From: Lactuca virosa
Lineage: Eukaryota > Streptophyta > Magnoliopsida > Asterales > Asteraceae
Length of the DNA: 64,000 nt
Assembly (NCBI GenBank): GCA_928212115.1
Contig: CAKMRJ010005745.1
Location: 214,554,621-214,618,620, forward strand
Direction: 5' to 3'
The translations under genes and the position numbers were made by a program. Under the pieces are notes generated by a model. The model ran no database searches and had not been told where the DNA came from. It saw only the letters and a program-made list of their open reading frames with translations. Of this stretch, positions 44,163 through 55,644 are shown in pieces. The number at the start of each line of letters is the position of its first letter. Positions within the stretch are counted from its first letter, which is position 1.

Positions 44163-47100
44163 ATTTAGGCCCAAAAATTTAGTCCAATTACTCCACTTCA
44201 AAAATTAACAGCGATTGGCAACATTGGGGCATCCGATTCTTGAGCGTGAACTGTGAACTGTGAGAACGCAATCGTCAATCGTCAAATGAAAAAGCTAAAA
44301 ATTTTGAAAATCAGACATTGGGGAGATCGAGGAGTCGACGAACGTTCAAATCGACTGAAGTATTTGTTCTGTGGTATGATTTGCCGATTCTCATTCCTTC
44401 CTCTCAATTGCTTATTCAATCTTCTCTAAAACTGATAGTCTGATACATTCAATCGATCATCATCTCTGATTCTTGATTTCTAATTACTGAGACCTGAGTT
44501 CGAAGACATCAAACACAACCCGAAGACTGGAGAAATCAAACACAACCCGGAGACTGGAGACCTGATTGCTGATTTCTATTCTCATCCACTCAATTTTTGG
44601 GTGAGTTTTCTTCAATTGATTGTGATTTTGCTCGACTTTTTGGGTGAGTTTTCTTCAATTGATTGTGATTTTGCTAAATACATAAACTTGCTGTCATCAA
44701 TCATCGGTTCTTTGTTCTTAATATGAGTAATTGATTATTGTGATTCACTGATTTGTTGTAGGAACGAAAGACTTGTGTGGTTTCTCGGTTTCTTAATTCT
44801 TTTCTCATCTTCTGCTCTTCAACTGATTAGGGTAAGTTTTCTATTTTTCTTCAAGTGATTTTTTTTATTTCTGTTTGAACACCAAACCTGCTGCATCAAT
44901 CTATCACCTCTAAACTTGTTGCCATTAATCATCTGTTTGTTTTAGGATTCAGGAATTTTTTTATTACCTGTTGGATTTCATCAGTTGGATTACAATAAAA
45001 AAAAGTCATCTTTTGTTTCTGATACAAATTCGAGCATCAAATTCTGTTGTTTGGTATATGAGATTTATGGTTTACTTCAGGTATAGTTTCTGATTAGTGA
45101 TTACTATGGTTTGTTTATGATACAAATTTGTGAATTACTTTTCTAAAGGTTTGTTCTTGTTTCTGTGATGTGAACCAGAACTTGGGAGGCTGATTTTTGT
45201 TTATTTTAGTCTCTTGAAAGGTATATATTTTTTTCATTGTAGTGCTATTAGTCAGTAGTTATTGAAAATGGATTTGTATTTCTGATTTTATGTTTTATTT
45301 TTCAGATTATAGACATCTTCAAAGTGGGAAATAAAAACGAAAACTTTGGTCAGGTTGTATCTTTCTTTGCTTAGCTTTTATAACTAGATTTATTGATTTT
45401 TTTTTTCTTTGCTTAGCTTTTATAACTAGATTTGCTGATTTTTAAACATGTTTCCCCGAAAACAACCATCGGGTGCTCAAAATAGAAAACGAAAAAGAAA
45501 AGAACAAGAAAAGGCTAATCAATTAAGAGGGTCTTTGAATAAATATTTTGTTAGAAATAAAAATTCTAATGATCCGGTTAATAATTTTAATGTTCCACCT
45601 AGTACTTCCGATGATTCGGTTGATATTTCCAACGATTTTGAAAAAATGATTTTTTTGATAAAGATAAACCAAGTGATTTTAATATTTTTGATCATAGAGT
45701 ATGAGATGATTTAGATTCAAAAATGAAAGATTTACTAATAGAAAAATGGCCAAATAGAGAAGTTGATACCAACACAATTTTTTCCAAAAGATTCACTTGG
45801 TAGACATTTTTCATTTGATTTTTTTATTCGGAAATTAAGAAATGGTGATTCTTTTGATAGAAAATAGTTAGTGTATTCAAAAGAACTTGATAAAGTTTTT
45901 TTGTTTTTGTTGTAAGTTGTTTAAAACCGTTCGAACTAAAAGTAGTTTGGCAACCGAAGGAATTAAAGATTGGAAGCATCTTAGTGAAACATTAAAACAA
46001 CATGAAAATAGTTCCGATCATATGGATAATTTAAGAACTTGGAATGAAACGCGAATTAGGTTAAATAAAAACGAAACAATTGACAAAGAAATTCAAGAAA
46101 TGATAAAAAAAAGATACCGAGCATTGGAAAGAAGTTATGGTTAGAATTATTTCTGTTGTAAAATGTTTAGCAAAAAATAACTTGGTTTTTCGTGGTACAA
46201 ATGAAAAAATTTATGAAAACTCAAATGACAATTTTTTAAGTGTAATTGAATCGATTGCGGAGTGGGATCCGGTAATGAAAGAACATTTTCGAATGATTCA
46301 ATACAAAGAAACACATAATCATTATCTTAGTCATAAAATTCAAAATGAATTAATTGAAATGTTAGCATCCGAGGTAAAATGTGCAATTATTAAAAAAATC
46401 AAAAAGGCAAAATATTTTTCTATAATTCTTGATTGCACTTCGGATGCTAGTCATAAAAAACAAATGACTTTGATTATAAGATGTGTAGATTTGGAAAGTG
46501 TTCCATTAAAAGTTGGAGAGTTTTTTTTAGAGTTTTTAATTGTAGAAGATACATCCGATCTAGGTATTTTTAATGTTTTACAAGATGCCCTAAAATCTCT
46601 TGATTTGGATATTAATTATGTTCGTGGTCAAGGGTATGATAATGGGATAAATATGAAAGGTAAACACCAAGGTGTTCAAAAACGATTGCTTCATATAAAT
46701 AATAGAGCTTTTTATATGCCTTGTGGATGTCATAGTTTAAATTTGGTTTTGTGTGATATGGCAAATTCTTGCCAAAAGGCAAAAACTTTTTTTGGTACAT
46801 GTCAAACGATTTATAATGTTTTTTCTAATTCAACCAAAAGATGGAGTGTTTTACTTGAGTTTATTGATGATCTAACACTTAAATCATTATCAGCTACTCG
46901 TTGGGAAAGTCATATTAAATGTGTTAAAGCAATAAAAACACAATTTTATCAAATAAGAAAAGCTTTAAATTTTTTTATCTAAAATAAGTGATAATGGACA
47001 AGTGTGTAGAGATGCTGATTCACTAGTAAATGGTGAATTTTCTAGTTTTGAATTTATTTTAAGTTTAGTTATATGGTATGATATTTTGTACAAAATTAAT

Positions 47101-48087
47101 TTGGTAAGCAAAAAGTTACAATCCAAAGAAATGCTTCTTGATGTTACTGTAAAAAATTTAGAGGGGTTAATTAATTATTTTGAAGGATATGGGGAAAGTG
47201 GGTTTGACTTTGCTATTAGTGAAACAAAAGAAATAGCAAATAGTGTTAAAGTTAAACCCGAATTTCCTCAAAAACACAATAAAAAAAGAAAAAAAACATT
47301 TTGATGAAATTCCAAATACCGAAAGAGAACATCAATCTTCTCAAGAAGCATTTAAAAGAGATTATTTTTTTATTCTTGTTGATATGGCTCTTGTTCAATT
47401 GAAAAGTAGATTTGAACAAATGCAATATTTTGAATCGATATTTGGTTTTGTGTTTGATGGTTCCAAATTAGTTTCTTTAGTTGACGATGAATTGAAGAAA
47501 TGTTGTTTAAATCTTGAGTCCAATTTGAAAAATGGTGAAGATTATGATATTGATGGAGATGGTTTATTCATTGAGTTAAAACTTTTGCAGAAAATGTTGT
47601 CGGATGAAGCATACAAAAGTCGAAGTCCTTGGACATCTATTCAAATAATGGAGTATGCAAGAAGAATGGATATGTTCCCTAATGTGTTGGTTGCATATAG
47701 GATATTATTGACGGTGCCGGTTACGGTTGCTTCCGCGGAAAGAAGTTTTTCAAAATTGAAGCTTTTGAAATCGTATCTCCGAAGTACCATGACTCAAGAA
47801 AGATTGAATGAATTAGCAATTTTAAGTATTGAAAATGATTTTTTAAAAAATATTGATTATTGTAAAATAAGAGATGTTTTCGCTTCAAAAAATGCGCGAA
47901 GACATCGTTTTAGGTAATTTTTGTATATTTTGTTTGTATTATTTGTTTGATTATAAAAATTACTGCATTTTTTATATTAGAAATTACTGCATTTGTTTGA
48001 TTATATGTTTTTGTTATTGTACGGTACACATATAAGGGCATAATTTTTTTATCTCGCCCCGGATAGTAAAAAACAATGGACCGGCCC

Positions 48088-48089
<2 letters not shown>
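44041..48089 (+). mobile_element. hAT element with decayed transposase (4049 bp)
   Basis: The ends are CAGGGCCGGCCC and, inverted, CAGGGCCGGTCC, with CGGGGC motifs just inside both. The 8-bp duplication expected for hAT is blurred because both flanks are microsatellites (TATATATA left, TGTGTGTG right). The interior holds an (AT)n tract (about 44127-44158), a long intron-like 5' part and a plus-strand transposase. Size and domain order fit an autonomous-size hAT. Confidence 0.87.
45448..47917 (+). pseudogene. hAT transposase (TTF zinc finger, DUF4371, hAT dimerisation)
   Basis: The probable start MFPRKQPSG at 45448 is followed by a basic patch (KRKRKEQEK). A TTF-type zinc finger follows (FCFCCKLF near 45900), then DUF4371-like sequence (ILDCTSDASHKKQMT, YDNGINMKGKHQGVQ, CGCHSLNL, SATRWESH). 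The hAT C-terminal dimerisation domain is at 47650-47860 (VASAERSFSKLKLLKSYLRS). Frames change four times, each at a homopolymer (A6 near 45644, A8 near 46106, T7 near 46971, A8 near 47291). Two stops sit where Trp is expected (near 45706 and 45868). The RNase-H-fold transposase normally cuts and pastes the element. As written it is broken. Confidence 0.88.

Positions 48090-48166
<77 letters not shown>
48086..48166. repeat. compound microsatellite (GT)n(AT)n(GA)n
   Basis: TG repeats adjoin the hAT end, followed by TA repeats and then a GA run to 48166. It obscures the hAT target duplication. Confidence 0.92.
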
Positions 48167-48168
<2 letters not shown>

Positions 48169-48780
48169 AGATATGCCATAAATCGATGCATAGTACTTGT
48201 GCTTGTTTATATTTCTTGATGATCATGTGATATGTTGTCCCTATAATCAATCATTAACGGGGATTTTGTATCAATAGAAGCTTCAAGGAAGCTTCCTAAA
48301 TCAATGTCCATAGACATCTAATATTTTTGTAGTGCCTATTGCAGTATATTCTTATAATAAAAACGATCACAAAAAAAAATCTTTAAAAACTTGTACCGTA
48401 AACATGATAGGCTTATAACATGAAAATGTTCACACGTAAAACTGGTATGCAAACGATTGAAAGTGAACTTAGAAAGCCATATTTATCTATTAATCTGTTA
48501 AATCACTGAAAAAAAATGATTATTACATTTATTTTTGTCGCAGTAAACCAAAAAAGAAACTCAACACATAATTAAGATAAAGATGTATGATATATATCCA
48601 TATGGGACTGGTGAACCTTTTTTGTTTGTTACAAGCATGGTCCATAGATATGTATTGTTAAATCATCGATTCGTTCATATTCGACTTTTTAATCAAACAT
48701 GTTTTCAAATGAAAAGAAACAAAAACAAAGTACTTGATATGCCTCTTATAAGTTGTAAATAATTTTCCATTACAAAAGGT
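48167..48780. other. AT-rich intergenic sequence
   Basis: No ORF, RNA gene or repeat that I can identify. Confidence 0.5.
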
Positions 48781-49143
48781 TCAATACATATCGATTGAAG
48801 GCAAACGGGCAACAAGCTGCGCCGCTAGCACTTTTTGGATGGCAAAACCAATTCTTTTGAAAACTACATTTGTGGATCTAGGAGATATGACATTAGAATG
48901 CATGACCCGTTGGACTCTATTGAGGAGCTTCACCGCCTCTGGTGCGAGAAAACCAAATGTATCGAATGCAAAAGGTACAAACACATGTTGATTTTCTATA
49001 CATACATTCTCGTGCTTTACCACTTTGCACGCAGCGGCTTTCAAAGCGGCATGCCCAGCTGTGAAACTCCCGCTCCCCAAACCAACGAGAGAATGCATGT
49101 ATAGAAAATCAACATGTGTTTGTACCTTTTGCATTCGATACAT
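48781..49143 (-). pseudogene. C-terminal fragment of a repeated plant mobile-element ORF
   Basis: Minus-strand translation includes FVPFAFDTFGFLAPEAV, LLNRVQRVMHSNV and AIQKVLAAQLVARLP. I recall this phrase as recurring in many plant genomes, in proteins annotated as reverse-transcriptase or repeat-associated, but I cannot name the family with confidence. The first ~25 residues of the open frame are not native. They come from the inverted duplicate that forms the hairpin 48947-49153. It ends cleanly near 48785. Upstream domains are absent. Confidence 0.5.
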
Positions 49144-49153
49144 TTGGTTTTCT
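48947..49153. repeat. perfect-type inverted repeat (64-bp arms, 79-nt loop)
   Basis: 48947-49010 and 49090-49153 are reverse complements with one mismatch in 64. The arms overlap the coding fragment above, so one arm is a foldback copy of the other. Confidence 0.92.
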
Positions 49154-50194
49154 AGTCTAGCAGTATCCGATGTTGCATTCTCTCTTTAAGGTTGAAGGTT
49201 CAAGTCTCACTGTAGGCATAGGTGAAATAATTAATCTGTAAAACATAAATGCAGATAAAGCAAATCAATAACCTTTAGCGATATTAAACTATTCTTCGCA
49301 TATACAAATTAATGTAGTTTCTCTTATATATTGTTCATATTGTTGTAGCAACTGAAATATTTTTTTATTATTTATTAAAAAATATAATTTTAAGTTGGCA
49401 ATCAAAATTAAAAAGAAAGTGAATGGATAAATGGAAGGATGAGAGAAATCATTATTAGCTTTTATTTTACTACACAACTATAATTTTTCGAATTATAAGA
49501 AAACAAACAATTAACAAACTCGTAAAACACAAACACAAATAAAGCAAATCAATATCCTTTGGCAATATTAAATTATTCTTCGTGCCATTTCACACACTCG
49601 CGACGTCGGCTGATGCTAGGCTAGGCTAGGCGTACGTATGTGGACTTGGCTCATCCATTGATCAACTAAAAACATTTGAAGGCCTATCAATAGAAAATCA
49701 TTATAAACCTACAAAATGTTTCTTCCCCCATCAACGTGGGATAATGGTAACAAGACAACTTGCTTATTCCATTTAAAATTTTCAACAATCCCCAACTAAG
49801 TTGGAAAGTTTCATTTCACTCAGACAGATGATATCATTTGGGTGTCACGAAGATTAAACCTCAGTTTAATGAGGACAAACAAGAAGAGACCAATTCAATA
49901 GTATCCTTATAGGTTTAAACCATGAACCGTGTGACCTCTCTGATTTACTCCCACACACATCACATGTCGTCTTTGCGTTCTCCCTGAGCGCTAATATGGT
50001 CATGCGCTATAAATCCTTTTCATGGCCCTATAGAAGATAAACCATCAATCTTTGCTTAAGGCGGCACCACCTCTAGATCATATAGGCAAAGTTTTACAAC
50101 ATCTTTGTTACTTAGATGTATCTATAACTTTGTTAAGAGCCTTGACTCAACCTCGTTCTCGGCAATGACGTACTATCCTACCTCACAGGGATCT
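49154..50194. other. unassigned, probably old repeat debris
   Basis: The left half is AT-rich, with AAATAAAGCAAATCAATA repeated in similar form near 49255 and 49540. The right half (49780-50190) resembles noncoding parts of mobile elements but has no domain. Nothing firm. Confidence 0.4.
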
Positions 50195-51371
50195 TGTAAC
50201 ATCCCAAAAATCATAACCAAAAATTTCATTTTAAACCATTAATTAAAACCATAGTAATCAAACCATTCAATCAAAACATGAGTCAAAATATTTCAAAACA
50301 TTATTATCAGAGTTTCCAAATCAAAACATCAGAGTAAACATCCCAGGCTAAACATCATGGTGTGTGCAATGCAGTCATCCCGAGTTCTTCACTTTGCAAC
50401 TGGAAGTACCTGAAACCAAAACTAAAAATCGTAAGCACGAAGCTTAGTGAGTCTCCCCAAACTACCACATATCATACACACAATCACATATACTGGGCCC
50501 CCGCCCCTTCATCGGGCCCCACCCGGCATCAGGCCCCGCCTGGCATCGAGCCCCGCTCGGTATACAAATATGTTTCTTCCAGGCCCACCTGTCACTGGGC
50601 CTCGCCCGCTATACATATATAAACAATATCATATAACTATGCTAGCACATAAAGAATCATACATAGTACCAATGTTCCAATCCTAAGGCCTCGCCTATCA
50701 TGGGCCCCGCCCCTACTCTGCTAACGATGAGATATGGAACCTCGTCCACACTCAGCTAGTTATGAGATAAGGGACCCCACCCACACTCACTTCCCTGCCA
50801 GGCACATACATGTATCACATAGACAACAAGTATAATCAAACATATAAACATTCCTCGAGCCCCGCCCGGCATCGGACCTTAGTCCGGAAAACATATAAGC
50901 ATTCATCGGGCACCGCCCGACATCGGAATGTAATCCGGAAAGCATATAACTACTGACACATGCAAGAATCACGAAGATATCAAGCATACATATAAACATT
51001 CCTCGGGCCCCACCCGGCATCGGACCGTAATCCGGAAAGCATATAAACATACCTCGGGCACTGCCCGACATTGGACCTTAGTTCGGAATACATACAGTCA
51101 GAAATACGGGCCGACATTGGTGCCTTCGACCCATTCCTATACAAGGAAACTCACCTCGCAAAGCTGAATGCAGAATCCCACGGATAAACCTCTAGGTGCT
51201 AGCTGGCAGATCCCCGAACTGCTGATCTCTCGACTCCCCAAGCTACTGATCATCATACAAATTAGATAAGTCCGGGATTCTCAAAACTTAACCCTAAGTC
51301 CTCACTGGGGTAAAAGACCATTCTACCCCTCACATACTCTTGTCCCAAATGAACTCTACCCAAACTTTGGC
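50195..51371 (-). repeat. partial gypsy-type LTR cut by element D
   Basis: The plus strand starts TGTAACATCCC and follows the same order as the solo LTR 10852-12815. Both share TGGAAGTACC, GTAAGCAC.AAGCTTAGTGAGT and ACTCACCTC. Acceptor TTTCAG|GTAC ends at 50410 and donor G|GTGAGT begins at 51154, giving a 745-nt leader intron filled with GGGCCCCGCC/CATCGG-type repeats (50490-51110). It is interrupted at 51371 by the LTR of element D, so the rest should lie beyond the right edge. Confidence 0.8.
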
Positions 51372-53924
51372 TGTGACAACCCGAAATTTCTATCTTGTAA
51401 AACCATTCAATTCAATCAAGAGTCAGACTTGTTTCTGCTATCTTCTAGCATTGGTTAAGGGTATGTTTGAGTGTTCTAAGCCTATTACATTCAAGGTGTA
51501 AGCGTTAGGATGTATCTGCTAGAGTTCATTGTGCATCAATCAAGCCGGAAAACTCCAACACTTGGAGTTTACGGTCGTAAACTAGAGATTACGGCTGTAA
51601 TCTCTTGGCTAGACGTGAACTCCACCCTTAAGGGTGATATCCCTTCACTTTTCTTCACTTTTCACACTTCCAACTCAAGAACATTCATTTCTCTCTCAAG
51701 TATCATCAAGATCACTTCTATTTTCCGACAAATTCGTAAGTGATTCTTCCCTTTATTAGTTGATACCTTTCATAATCTAGTAAAGTCCCTTGATTTCATC
51801 CGTGAATTCATCTTTTAAGTTAGATCTTCAAGAACACCAAGAACACACACTAGTTCTTTGGGCCGTGAACAACCCCTTCAAGCTTCAAAAACGTAAGTAT
51901 CCTTCCATATACTAGTTATCCATTAGAAGCTCTTGAAACACATCCAAGAATCGACCCTTTTTTACGACCATGGCATCTCCCTTGGCCGTAAACCCTTCTC
52001 ATAATCATCATAGGCCATAAACCCTAGCTACTTCATGTGTTGGCCGTGAACACATCATGGCCGTAAACACCATGGCCGTGAACACCCAAGGCCGTAAACA
52101 CACCCTTGTGTGCGGCCATAAACCCCTTTAGAACAATCATATATGATTGTAACACTTCATTCCAAGTGTTTCCTAGTCCCTAAGGTGGTTCCACTTCATG
52201 ATTAGTTGTTATATACACTAATTATATCCATATATGTGTCATTATATGCTTAATAGGATCTGTTTGTGCTCGAGACTTCACTTGACACTTAACATCCTAT
52301 ATCGATCTTTCATTCGAATCACTCACTACAGGTGAGTTCATACCCCTAACTTATATTTTAAATGATTTTAAATGCTTTTATGGGGGGGGGGGGGATACAA
52401 GTAGAAAACATTATAGTTATTATATCAATCACATGTGATTAATAACTATCAAACAAGTGGATTTCTTATATTTCAAAACTGTGTTATCAAACAAACTGCT
52501 TCAAATCGTTTTATAAACTCTTTTATATGTTAAATTCTTTATCAAACTCTTTTTAAACTTATATATTGTCAAAATCATGTCTATATGGATATAGTTATAT
52601 AAATAAGGTTGAAAGGGCTTAGGACTGATAACTCGCTTTATTTCATGTTCCTTGTTTGGTTGTGGACTTAGGGTATCGGTTGTTTGCCCGAATGTCGTTT
52701 GAATCTTAGTTATATATTATGTATATGTATATAGATATAAAAGTTCTTCCATTTAGTTCAATACCTTTGGGTAGCAAAGGCATACATACATGTTCAGTCA
52801 TTCAAACAACATTACTAGTAAACTATAATAGGTATAGTTTAGGAAGTCACTACTTACTATTTCTAGAACAATGAAACTTACGAGAGTCAGTTCATACATG
52901 AGTCAGTTCAAACATACTATAATGAGAAACAGAAAGAACATACTAAATACTAGAACAGAGAGAACATACTAAATACTAGAACAAAGATAACATACTATAC
53001 ACTAGACAGAGAGAACATACTATACCAATACAAGAATATTATAACATTAATGTGAGCCACTACTTCATGGCATGACAAAATATTGTTGTGTCACGTTTTG
53101 TAACCAGAGTCTCCTAGAGGGAGAGTGTGAGTTTGTGTATAGATCTATACTGGATTGACCATCCTACACCTCGCTGCTAGCTACAGTGGGACCTGCAGGT
53201 CTACGGGTGACGAATGTCATACCATTTCGACGTCTCCGAACGTCGTGTTTTACTAGTCAATTAAGTATGGTTACAATCTTATCACATTTTACCTTAATTA
53301 AACAAACTGGTTTAATGTAGTTAGTACACTAGTAGTCACTTATATAAAGCTACAGTACGTCTTTATTTTCCCATTTCATTCACATTGTGATCTTCTCACA
53401 TAAACAGTAATGAAAACTATATTTTGGTAATGATAGTCATTCTTGGGAAAAACACTCACTTTTACGAAAGAACAAACATAAAGAACAGTCGGGTCTTGGT
53501 AGAACACTACTATAGTAGAAAATATAGGATTTTCTAGGAAGTATACAAACATTTACAACAAACACTTTCAAACATTTACAAACACTTTCTTCAAACTTAT
53601 ACAAACAATGACACTAAAATACTTATGAACTCACCAGCTTTAATGTTGATCTATGCTTTCAAAATAACTTGTATTCTCAGGTCACCAGTAGACAGGTATC
53701 GATGACCAGGTTTTGAGAAAACGGAGCACGCTCAAGACTCGTCTTTTATTTTGATGCATATTTTTGGTGTTTTTCAAACTATTCAGAACACACTTGTATT
53801 AAATTATACTATTAATGTAATGGATGATGTTGTTGCTTGTTTTACTATTATGCATTGATATGATACTGTACATGACGTCCTCCGTCCCCGAACGTTTCCG
53901 CCATTCCGGTTTGGGGGTGTGACA
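51372..53924 (+). repeat. element D 5' LTR (2553 bp)
   Basis: TGTGACAACCC...GGTGTGACA, followed by the primer site. Imperfect palindromes of TTTACGGTCGTAAA and GATTACGGCTGTAATC (about 51566-51604) and a series of GGCCGTAAAC/GGCCGTGAAC motifs (about 51960-52140) precede the donor ACAG|GTGAGTTCATACCCCT at 52332. A run of about 13 G follows near 52383. The acceptor TTCTCAG|GTCACC ends at 53680; an alternative, GACAG|GTATCGAT, ends at 53695. No convincing TATA was found. Confidence 0.88.
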
Positions 53925-53940
53925 GATTGGTATCAGATCA
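53925..53940 (+). other. primer-binding site, element D
   Basis: TTGGTATCAGATCA matches the initiator tRNA-Met site with one change (TGGTATCAGAGC expected). It begins two bases after the LTR. Confidence 0.88.
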
Positions 53941-54632
53941 TTGTTTATAGTGAATTGAGTATATCAACCCATAAAAGATATACAACTATAAACACAACGG
54001 GATTAAAACACTCTGACCAAGAGTTAAATACTTTTAAAATAATAAAAAGGTTTTATTAAATTATTCATACTAGGATCAATGTCATAATAGAACAGAACAA
54101 AAGTATTGCGATTGTTGGACAACACAAGTAGACTTGGGGACATATAATCGGTTATGGGAGTGATATAGCCTGATGAACTGTATCTTTCCGAGAAGTGATT
54201 AGCATGTGCCTAGGAATGGTTGTGGTGTTGCAGCAAGTCTAAAAACTTACCAACACTAATAAAATGAAAACTTTAGAACAAAACATAAACTTAAAATACT
54301 ATAGGAGTATTTTGTGTTACTATAATTACTTATGTGCAAACTAAAAGGTTTTTTACTAATATGTTAATAGTTGCTGAGTGGATACGCTAAGGTTATATGT
54401 GACTAAGGTGTCATAGACTTAGAATCTGTGATCTTTGCTTTACTTCCTGTTCCTTGTTTGGTTGTGGACTTAGAGTTAGGGTCACTTATTCGAAGGTCTA
54501 TTCTATCTTGGTTACATATAACTGGTATGCACTACGCAAATATTAGAGTAACTTGTAAGAATCATCTTATAATTATCTTAAGTAGTACGTCTATTTAACT
54601 ATTTCTTTTACCCCTATTCTCGCGTAGATATC
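53941..54632 (+). other. element D leader
   Basis: Untranslated interval before the extra ORF. It contains a 36-bp segment (54438-54473) that also occurs, with two differences, inside the LTR at 52636-52671. Otherwise nothing recognised. Confidence 0.65.
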
Positions 54633-55263
54633 ATGGCGGGATTTCATCCTCATGGAGATCCGTACTTTCCTAACCAAGGAATTGGTGGATGGCTCGATGC
54701 AGAGCTAAAAGAGAATCAGGAAATTCCGTTAGACGATGACTTTGCAAAAGACTTTCCAGAGGATTCTGACCCAGAGCCAGAAGTCAATGACCAACCCCTA
54801 GTAGCTCCAATCCCAAATCCTAACCCTCGTCTGGCTTTTCAAGGCCCGACGCCTCTATGGGCAGAAAACTTGGAGGGATGGAGTCAAAAACAGGCTCAAC
54901 CCATACCATACAATGGAGACATAAGCTTCTGCAACCTGAGCGAGGGAGGTTCAGCAGACAGAGTCCTGCCTATTCTGGTTCTCAGGGTGGCTCGAAATGA
55001 CGAGCAGGGTAAGGCAGCTATCAACCGAGTCATGGAGGTTGATGCCAATGCGGGAGTCATTACAGTCCACATTCGCCATCTAGAGGATGCTCATGGAAGG
55101 ACTCTGGCCCACAATGAGACCCTTTAGAGAGAACTTACTGCAACCCAAGCTGAAGTTAGGGAACTTCGAGCACGTCAGGCAACATTCGAAAGGTGTATGC
55201 GGGAAATAGAACGTCATCAGGCAGGACCAAAGGCTCGCCCGAGTGGTTGTCGTCGCAAGTAGA
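54633..55263 (+). CDS. extra ORF upstream of gag in element D (unknown protein)
   Basis: ATG at 54633 (MAGFHPHGDPYFPNQGIGGW) opens 164 codons, ending at TAG 55125-55127. The same frame continues 44 codons to a TAG at 55261-55263. Without the inner amber the product would be about 209 residues. The N-terminal half is acidic (DDDFAKDFPEDSDPEPE) and Pro-rich. The C-terminal end is a likely coiled coil (LRELTATQAEVRELRA) with a basic tail. There are no zinc knuckle, protease or RT motifs. It sits between the primer site and gag, about 380 bp upstream of the gag ATG and in a different reading context. I do not recognise the family. It could be an accessory protein of this chromovirus clade or a captured host fragment. 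Confidence 0.6.
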
Positions 55264-55644
55264 GTCTACTCTACTTTTTCTTTTGGATATATTTAGGTCT
55301 ATGTATAGACTCTAGTATAAATTTCCTGTTCATCTTAAAACCTTGGACTTTCAGTCCGTTAGGTCTTTGTTCTGTCAAATTTTCTTATTCTGGTTTGATG
55401 TAAGACCTACCCTTAGGTCATTTTTCCCGTACTCGTTGCATCTTTAATGCCAATATTATTGACAGATATCTAATCTCGTGGGAAATATTTATCCAAATGC
55501 TTTCATCTTTCTATTGCTAGATCTCTATTTCGATCATACTCTCATCTGTTTGGTTGGGCTATAGAGAGGTAGTCCATGATTCACTCTCATCATTCTATTG
55601 AATACTTACCAATATCTTCATCTATATAAACTTATAGCTACAAG
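55264..55644 (+). other. spacer between extra ORF and gag
   Basis: T-rich noncoding stretch of about 380 bp. It could hold splice signals for gag expression, but none is decisive. Confidence 0.5.

Noticed and set aside
48014..48250. Ser/Leu and Ile/Tyr repeat ORFs
   Set aside because: They arise from the GA and TA microsatellites next to the hAT end.
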